A DNA stretch of 19,118 nucleotides, from NCBI GenBank assembly GCA_009787745.1, contig WQST01000016.1:1-19118 (forward strand). The letters run 5' to 3'. The notes under the pieces are model-generated. The model ran no database searches, was not told the origin of the DNA, and saw only the letters and a list, made by a program, of their open reading frames with translations. This document shows positions 15,345 through 19,118 of this stretch, one piece after another. Made by a program: the position numbers and the translations under genes. Each line of letters begins with the position of its first letter. Position 1 is the stretch's first letter. This DNA is from Lachnospiraceae bacterium (GTDB lineage Bacteria; Bacillota; Clostridia; Lachnospirales; Lachnospiraceae).

Positions 15345-16373
15345 TTGAATTACGAAAAAAAGATGGTCTATCTTTCATATAATGAAAATGGTAAGCGAAT
15401 CAGTAACGGCGGTTACGTTAAATTAGAAATAAGGGGTCATAAGCTTTTATTGGACATGCAAATTAATTTGAAGAAACATGCCTATGAAGGCAAATGTAGT
15501 GTGACCATAAGCGGTAATGGCCAATCAATTTCATTGGGGAAAATTTATCTTGATAAAGGCTCAGGAAGTTACAAGCGGGTATTTGAGGATTCTGTCTTTA
15601 AGAAAGATAAGCTAAAACTTTCATATGAAGATTTGTCCGAAATTATCATCAAAATAGATGAAAATTCTAACTTAAACGGTATTATCAAAGAAAAGCAAAA
15701 ACCTGTTTTGCCGTCATCGAAAGATGATCAATTTAAAAAGGTAATTGAAGGGAAAGAATGGCAGTATGGTACAGTTCTGCCCGAAGAGCCTGCGGATAAT
15801 TCAGAAAGTTCGGAAAATAAAGAAACTGTTATCGATACAGAGACCGAAATCGCATCTGATGAAAAAAATGAAGCAGTTCATACCGAAGTCACATCAAAAG
15901 ACATAAAAGCTTCCGAAGCAGATACTAATATCGCGGAAGAAGAATTATTCGTTTCGGATAATGATATCGCCGCTCCGACTTTCGCCGCCGCTTATCAGGA
16001 TGATATGCGTCAGATTCTCCATGACCTGCGAAAGACGCCTGATAAATGGCAGCAATTATTAAAGAATTACAAACAGATAAACCCCTATAATGACGAACGG
16101 CTATACATTTCCTTAGAGCCGAAGGATTTCGTAATTATCGGCTCGGAATATCAGCACTTATCACAAAATAGTTTTCTCTTGCACGGCTTTTATAATTATA
16201 AACATATTATTCTGGGGAAAGAAAATAATGAAATATACCTAGGTGTTCCGGGAGTCTACTATGAGCGTGAAAAAATGGTGGCGATGATGTTCGGTTTCGA
16301 AGCTTTCGAATGCGAAGGCGGAAACGCTGAGAATGGAAAATTCGGATATTACTTAAAGAAAGTGAAAATCTAG
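15345..16373 (+). CDS. Uncharacterised two-domain protein of a Lachnospiraceae-type family (342 aa)
   Basis: I do not know the function. The N-terminal about 110 residues (MVYLSYNENGKRISNGGYVK, then LEIRGHKLLLDMQINLK and VTISGNGQSISLGKIYLDKG) read as a beta-rich domain. A low-complexity acidic, Ser/Thr/Glu-rich linker covers about 120-205. The C-terminal about 130 residues (SLEPKDFVIIGSEYQHLSQN, SFLLHGFYNYKHIILGK, LGVPGVYYEREKMVAMMFGF, FGYYLKKV) form a domain that I recall from hypothetical proteins common in Lachnospiraceae. There are no signal peptide, membrane segments or catalytic motifs. The start is TTG at 15345, eight bases after GGGGAGG (15330-15336); the next in-frame ATG at 15363 is too far from the SD. 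That SD lies in a perfect hairpin, which together with the TTG start suggests low or controlled translation. Single gene, followed by the convergent SRP RNA gene. Confidence 0.8.
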   Translation: MNYEKKMVYLSYNENGKRISNGGYVKLEIRGHKLLLDMQINLKKHAYEGKCSVTISGNGQSISLGKIYLDKGSGSYKRVFEDSVFKKDKLKLSYEDLSEIIIKIDENSNLNGIIKEKQKPVLPSSKDDQFKKVIEGKEWQYGTVLPEEPADNSESSENKETVIDTETEIASDEKNEAVHTEVTSKDIKASEADTNIAEEELFVSDNDIAAPTFAAAYQDDMRQILHDLRKTPDKWQQLLKNYKQINPYNDERLYISLEPKDFVIIGSEYQHLSQNSFLLHGFYNYKHIILGKENNEIYLGVPGVYYEREKMVAMMFGFEAFECEGGNAENGKFGYYLKKVKI

Positions 16374-16408
16374 TGACCTGTCATTTAGAATAACACTAAC
16401 AGTAAAAT

Positions 16409-16555
16409 AAAAAGCCGGGCAACCTCAGAACGCATATGGTCAGGCACCCTTACGGCACATAAGAAGTTCCGTTTAGTGCTGCTTTGTTCCCAACCTGACA
16501 CGATTCACAGATTCTTATTGCGTAAGACCCAACCGCGTCTAAGGTTGCCGCGGTT
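16409..16555 (-). ncRNA. ffs: Signal recognition particle RNA, bacterial small type (about 145 nt)
   Basis: SRP RNA scaffolds Ffh, which targets membrane proteins to the translocon. On the minus strand the apical helix 8 reads TCAGGTTGGGAACAAAGCAG, where UUG-GGAA-CAA replaces the usual UCC-GGAA-GGA: the GGAA tetraloop (16487-16490), the asymmetric AGCAG side and the AGG side are kept while the closing pairs covary. The two ends pair over about 18 bp (GGCAACCTTAGACGC at the 5' end with GCGTTCTGAGGTTGCC at the 3' end, one bulged base), as expected for helix 5. The 3' end runs straight into five U residues (16409-16413), so the terminal helix doubles as terminator. A near-consensus promoter lies directly upstream. 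The exact 5' end is estimated from that promoter. Confidence 0.9.
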
Positions 16556-16560
16556 TTATT

Positions 16561-16589
16561 AGTATAATCTTTTTACCAGGGGTTGTCAA
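16561..16589 (-). promoter_or_regulatory. Near-consensus promoter of the SRP RNA gene
   Basis: On the minus strand TTGACA (plus-strand 16584-16589) and TATACT (16561-16566) are separated by 17 bp. The predicted start lies about 6-8 bases downstream, at the first base pairs of the SRP RNA terminal helix. A perfect -35 and good -10 fit a highly expressed housekeeping RNA. An AT-rich stretch, including a palindrome CGTAAATTACG (16624-16634), lies upstream of the -35. Confidence 0.82.
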
Positions 16590-16658
16590 CAAGGAAATGA
16601 TTTGAGTTTCCCCGTTTTTTTAGCGTAAATTACGTAAATCAAAAAGCATAGAATAAGC

Positions 16659-16688
16659 TTGACACATTAACGGTTATTATATTATCAT
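16659..16688 (+). promoter_or_regulatory. Possible promoter for the chemotaxis receptor gene
   Basis: A perfect TTGACA (16659-16664) is followed after 18 bp by TATCAT (16683-16688). It would give a leader of about 150 bases before the ATG at 16847. The surrounding gap (16590-16846) is AT-rich; apart from this and an 11-bp palindrome at 16624-16634 I see no gene or structured RNA in it. Confidence 0.4.
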
Positions 16689-16846
16689 ATTTATATATCA
16701 AATCAGAAATTCGATATAGTTCATGTGTCATATCAATTGGAATATTAGTATCTTTTTGATTTACAAAAGAAAATTGAATAAGGTATCTTTCAAGTGTTTC
16801 GCATATGAATTGCGGAATACAAAATAGTGAATGTAGGGAGAAAAAT

Positions 16847-18268
16847 ATGCAGAAGATACATCGAACGAACATAAGAATTATAATCGTAGCAATCATTTCG
16901 CTGGCACTTACAGCTTTCTTGAAATTCGGTAATACAATACAATCAATACAGGCGATTGTGGGATTGTCTATTGGCGGCAGTATTGCTCTCGTATTTTATC
17001 TGGCGAAAGTAAGCGATGAGGTAAAGGCGACCGGTATATTATTAACATCGGCCTTAGCCTCGTTAATATATTCGTTTGTGGTAGGTGGCAGTTCTGCGGC
17101 ATTCACGGCATTATTTTTGTTAATGGCGATGTCCAACACATATTTTAACAGTAAAATAGTAATAAACTATTCCATAACTGTCGCGATAGTTTTAGGAATT
17201 TCAATGCTTATCAATCCGGCGATTATTGAGGGTGAAGATAACCCCACAGTGCGTGGTGCGTTTATTAAGGTGATTGTTTTTATCCTTTCAGCGATTATTC
17301 TTTATCTTGCGGCGAAAAGAGCTGAAGCTGTTGTTGCGAATGTTAAGGCAAGCGAACTTGAGATTGGTAAGAATAAAGAAGAGTCAGATTTAATGGCAGC
17401 CAGGTTAATTAAGAATCTGGAACATAGCCTTATGAATATGAAATCAATTATGCGGAGTGCCGGGCAAGTGGAGCAATCATCGGAGCAAATGGAAGATTCT
17501 GTTGATAGTTTGGTCGGGTCGGTAAATCATGTAAGTGATGTTGTAAATCATGCAGTTGGTATGATGGAAGAAAATGTGGTTTTATCCAATCAATTAAATC
17601 AAAGATTTAAAGAAATGGATGATTCAATTAAAATTGGCAGTAATGAAGCCGCTGATGTAAAAGAGGCGTTGGGAGTGATGGAATCGACGGTATCATCAGC
17701 TAATGAAGCGGCGGATGAGTTGCTAAAGGAAATGGATTTGATTAAGGCGATTCTTGGACAAATTAATGCGATAGCTTCACAAACCAGCCTGTTATCCTTA
17801 AACGCCTCCATTGAAGCCGCTAGAGCGGGTGAGCATGGGCGCGGGTTTGCGGTAGTTGCACAGGAAATCCGCAACTTATCGGAAGAAAGTGCTCAGTCGT
17901 CGGGTAATATCCAGGACATCCTTACAAAGCTTGAAAAGCAGGTGGAAATCGTATCAGACAGAATCACAAGCGGAGCCGGGAAAGCGAAGGAAGGCCTTGG
18001 AAAGATGGATGGGTTGGTTGCGGCGCTCAACCATATTATTGAAAATACGGAAAAAGTTCACGATGTTGTGAAAAAAGAAGCTATTATGATAGAGCAAATA
18101 GGTGACGGGTTTGCGAAAATCGGCGATGAGGTAGAGACACTGGTGGCAGTATCGGAAGAGAATAAAGCCGTTATATCGACGATTTCTGATGCGATAAGTA
18201 TGCAGGCGGCATCTATTGGTGAAGTTACGGATGAGCTTAATGCGGATTTGGCTATTATTAGGAAATAG
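16847..18268 (+). CDS. Methyl-accepting chemotaxis protein with six-TM N-terminal domain, no HAMP (473 aa)
   Basis: The C-terminal half is a chemoreceptor signalling domain: a long coiled coil (about 165-470) with the hairpin tip at about 308-346 (AIASQTSLLSLNASIEAARA, then GEHGRGFAVVAQEIRNLSEE), the contact site for CheA and CheW. The first 160 residues hold about six hydrophobic segments (near 9-26, 32-53, 62-80, 83-97, 105-125, 137-157) with very short loops, so there is no large periplasmic sensor. No HAMP domain is evident between TM6 and the coiled coil. Such receptors probably sense through the membrane domain. ATG 16847 is preferred, with AGGGAG (16835-16840) six bases upstream; an in-frame ATG at 16805 would add 14 polar residues without an SD. 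The gene is alone, with a terminator after it. It implies motility or another CheA pathway. Confidence 0.92.
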   Translation: MQKIHRTNIRIIIVAIISLALTAFLKFGNTIQSIQAIVGLSIGGSIALVFYLAKVSDEVKATGILLTSALASLIYSFVVGGSSAAFTALFLLMAMSNTYFNSKIVINYSITVAIVLGISMLINPAIIEGEDNPTVRGAFIKVIVFILSAIILYLAAKRAEAVVANVKASELEIGKNKEESDLMAARLIKNLEHSLMNMKSIMRSAGQVEQSSEQMEDSVDSLVGSVNHVSDVVNHAVGMMEENVVLSNQLNQRFKEMDDSIKIGSNEAADVKEALGVMESTVSSANEAADELLKEMDLIKAILGQINAIASQTSLLSLNASIEAARAGEHGRGFAVVAQEIRNLSEESAQSSGNIQDILTKLEKQVEIVSDRITSGAGKAKEGLGKMDGLVAALNHIIENTEKVHDVVKKEAIMIEQIGDGFAKIGDEVETLVAVSEENKAVISTISDAISMQAASIGEVTDELNADLAIIRK

Positions 18269-18295
18269 ATTTATTTATGTATGCAAAGTTTAAAG

Positions 18296-18321
18296 CGCCG
18301 GTATATCATACCGGCGTTTTT
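18296..18321 (+). terminator. Intrinsic terminator after the chemotaxis receptor gene
   Basis: CGCCGGTAT (18296-18304) pairs perfectly with ATACCGGCG (18308-18316) around ATC, followed by five T residues. It lies 27 bp after the stop codon. It is also 30 bp beyond the end of the minus-strand small ORF, but the T content on that side is poor, so it is mainly a plus-strand terminator. Confidence 0.9.
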
Positions 18322-18350
18322 GATTCGTTGAGAAAAGAAATTAAGGGTTA

Positions 18351-18437
18351 CTATTCACGGTCGATTTTAGAAAATAACAATGCCGATACACCAAGAGATG
18401 GCGGATGCCGTTCTGTAAAAAAATCAAATTGCGCCAT
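18351..18437 (-). CDS. Possible 28-codon small ORF coupled to nrdG
   Basis: An ATG at 18437 begins one base after the nrdG stop and reads MAQFDFFTERHPPSLGVSAL plus eight more residues, ending in two consecutive stops (TAG TAA). The close stop-start spacing suggests translational re-initiation, since no good SD is present (only ACGGG about 15 bases upstream). The residue content looks protein-like, but 28 codons is too short to judge by composition. It could be a remnant of a longer gene. No family recognised. Confidence 0.3.
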   Translation of the reverse strand: MAQFDFFTERHPPSLGVSALLFSKIDRE

Positions 18438-18438
18438 T

Positions 18439-19118
18439 CTAAACTGCCCGTAACTTAACCGCGATTCGCGCATCAAGCAACATTCTGACCATCTCATCGA
18501 TTTCCGCACCCGAATAACCGCTTAATCCCCTCTTTAAAACTTTCTCATTATCCTCAAACCCTTGCAAGAACCAAGTACTGCCATCAAGCCACCTCCCGAT
18601 AGCCGCCAATTCATCGGCAGAATGAAATTCCCTTACGACAGTCGTGCGAAATTCATAATCAATAGATGCTTGCTTAATAATATCAACAGACGCTTCTATC
18701 TTACTAAGGTCAAGGCACTCTAAACCACTAATTAACCGATACCCGTCTTTAGAACTTTTCACATCCATGGCGATATAATCAACTAATTCATCCCTAAGCA
18801 AATCAGAAATCACATCAGGTTGCAGACCATTTGTATCTAACTTTACCGAATACCCAAGCTTTTTAACCTGCCTGATAAATTCTGCTAAATCAGGCTGTAA
18901 AGTCGGTTCTCCGCCGCTAATGCAAAGCCCCGAAAGTACATTTTTTCTATTCCGCAAAAAGTCAAAAATCTCACTTTCCGCAATCAAATCAACATGCGGA
19001 AAATCCCGATCACAAATCAAATCACTGTTATGGCAAAAAGGGCAACGCAAATTACACCCAACAGTAAAAATCGTTGCCGCCACCCGTTCGGGATAATCAA
19101 GTAATGTAGTTTTATTTA
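18439..19118 (-). CDS. nrdG: Anaerobic ribonucleotide reductase-activating radical SAM protein (NrdG2-like), 5' end outside window
   Basis: Glycyl-radical enzyme activases of this group use an iron-sulfur cluster and S-adenosylmethionine to install a glycyl radical, here most likely on the anaerobic ribonucleoside-triphosphate reductase NrdD. The cluster motif CNLRCPFC (C-x3-C-x2-C, codons at 19054, 19042 and 19033) is followed by HNSDL, and by CISGGEPTLQPDL, the SAM-binding GGEP motif. The MDVKSS segment is also typical. A GTG at 19083 could be read as the start, but the frame stays open to the edge and encodes NKTTLLDYPERVAATIFTVG, the conserved N-terminus of the family, so only a few residues are missing. 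Its partner nrdD is not in the window. A plain pyruvate formate-lyase activase is less likely because the protein is short and starts with the LDYP signature. Confidence 0.9.
   Translation of the reverse strand, partial: NKTTLLDYPERVAATIFTVGCNLRCPFCHNSDLICDRDFPHVDLIAESEIFDFLRNRKNVLSGLCISGGEPTLQPDLAEFIRQVKKLGYSVKLDTNGLQPDVISDLLRDELVDYIAMDVKSSKDGYRLISGLECLDLSKIEASVDIIKQASIDYEFRTTVVREFHSADELAAIGRWLDGSTWFLQGFEDNEKVLKRGLSGYSGAEIDEMVRMLLDARIAVKLRAV

Noticed and set aside
16639..16896. 85-codon minus-strand ORF upstream of the chemotaxis receptor
   Set aside because: It overlaps the start of the well-supported receptor gene, its beginning is the antisense of the receptor's first membrane helix, and it has no SD. 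The AT-rich 3' half is not recognisable as a protein.
18322..18350. Further coding sequence between the terminator and the small ORF
   Set aside because: Stops occur in the neighbouring frames and no start or SD is seen in this short piece.

Overview
The window looks like the chromosome of a motile, anaerobic, low-to-medium GC Firmicute of the Clostridia, most like Lachnospiraceae or a relative. The basis is strong purine-rich ribosome binding sites, a radical-SAM activase of the anaerobic ribonucleotide reductase type, a chemotaxis receptor, c-di-GMP enzymes, a UgpC/MsmK-type ATPase beside a CdaR/PucR-type regulator, and a lineage-type uncharacterised protein (15345-16373). No tRNA, rRNA operon, CRISPR array or intact mobile element is visible.

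Layout. (1) 1-1398 is the 3' part of a type I restriction hsdR gene, cut by the left edge. A bidirectional terminator separates it from a convergent nitroreductase gene (minus strand). That gene is divergent from a small HxlR-type regulator with a cysteine-rich N-terminus, and operator-like inverted repeats lie between the two. (2) 2613-3136 has no intact gene. It holds the decayed N-terminal part of a transposase on the minus strand, an unassigned fragment, and a promoter for the next gene. (3) 3137-5401 encodes a 754-residue protein with an N-terminal cyclic-nucleotide-binding-like domain and a long unassigned remainder. (4) 5483-8508 is a tight run: methionyl-tRNA synthetase, an alpha/beta hydrolase and a small lipoprotein. 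(5) 8663-12607 is a second co-directional run: GNAT acetyltransferase, tandem-HD HD-GYP protein, YesL/DUF624 membrane protein, and membrane-anchored diguanylate cyclase. It can plausibly make, break down and respond through c-di-GMP. (6) 12828-15246 holds an orphan sugar-ABC ATPase, then a hairpin-rich spacer with a strong terminator, then a CdaR/PucR-type regulator. (7) 15345-16373 is an uncharacterised protein whose Shine-Dalgarno sequence is buried in a perfect 10-bp hairpin. (8) The minus strand at 16409-16555 encodes the signal recognition particle RNA with a near-consensus promoter. (9) 16847-18268 is a six-TM chemotaxis receptor with a terminator. (10) The right edge holds an anaerobic RNR-activating radical-SAM gene (minus strand, cut by the edge), followed by a possible 28-codon ORF starting one base after its stop.

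The points most worth following are the tandem HD-GYP / YesL / GGDEF gene group, the large CNB-like protein with an atypical phosphate-binding cassette, the SD-sequestering hairpin upstream of a TTG-started gene, the structured spacer between the ATPase and its neighbouring regulator, and the cysteine-rich HxlR/nitroreductase pair. All readings are by eye from the sequence. Family assignments rest on motif recognition, not on a search.
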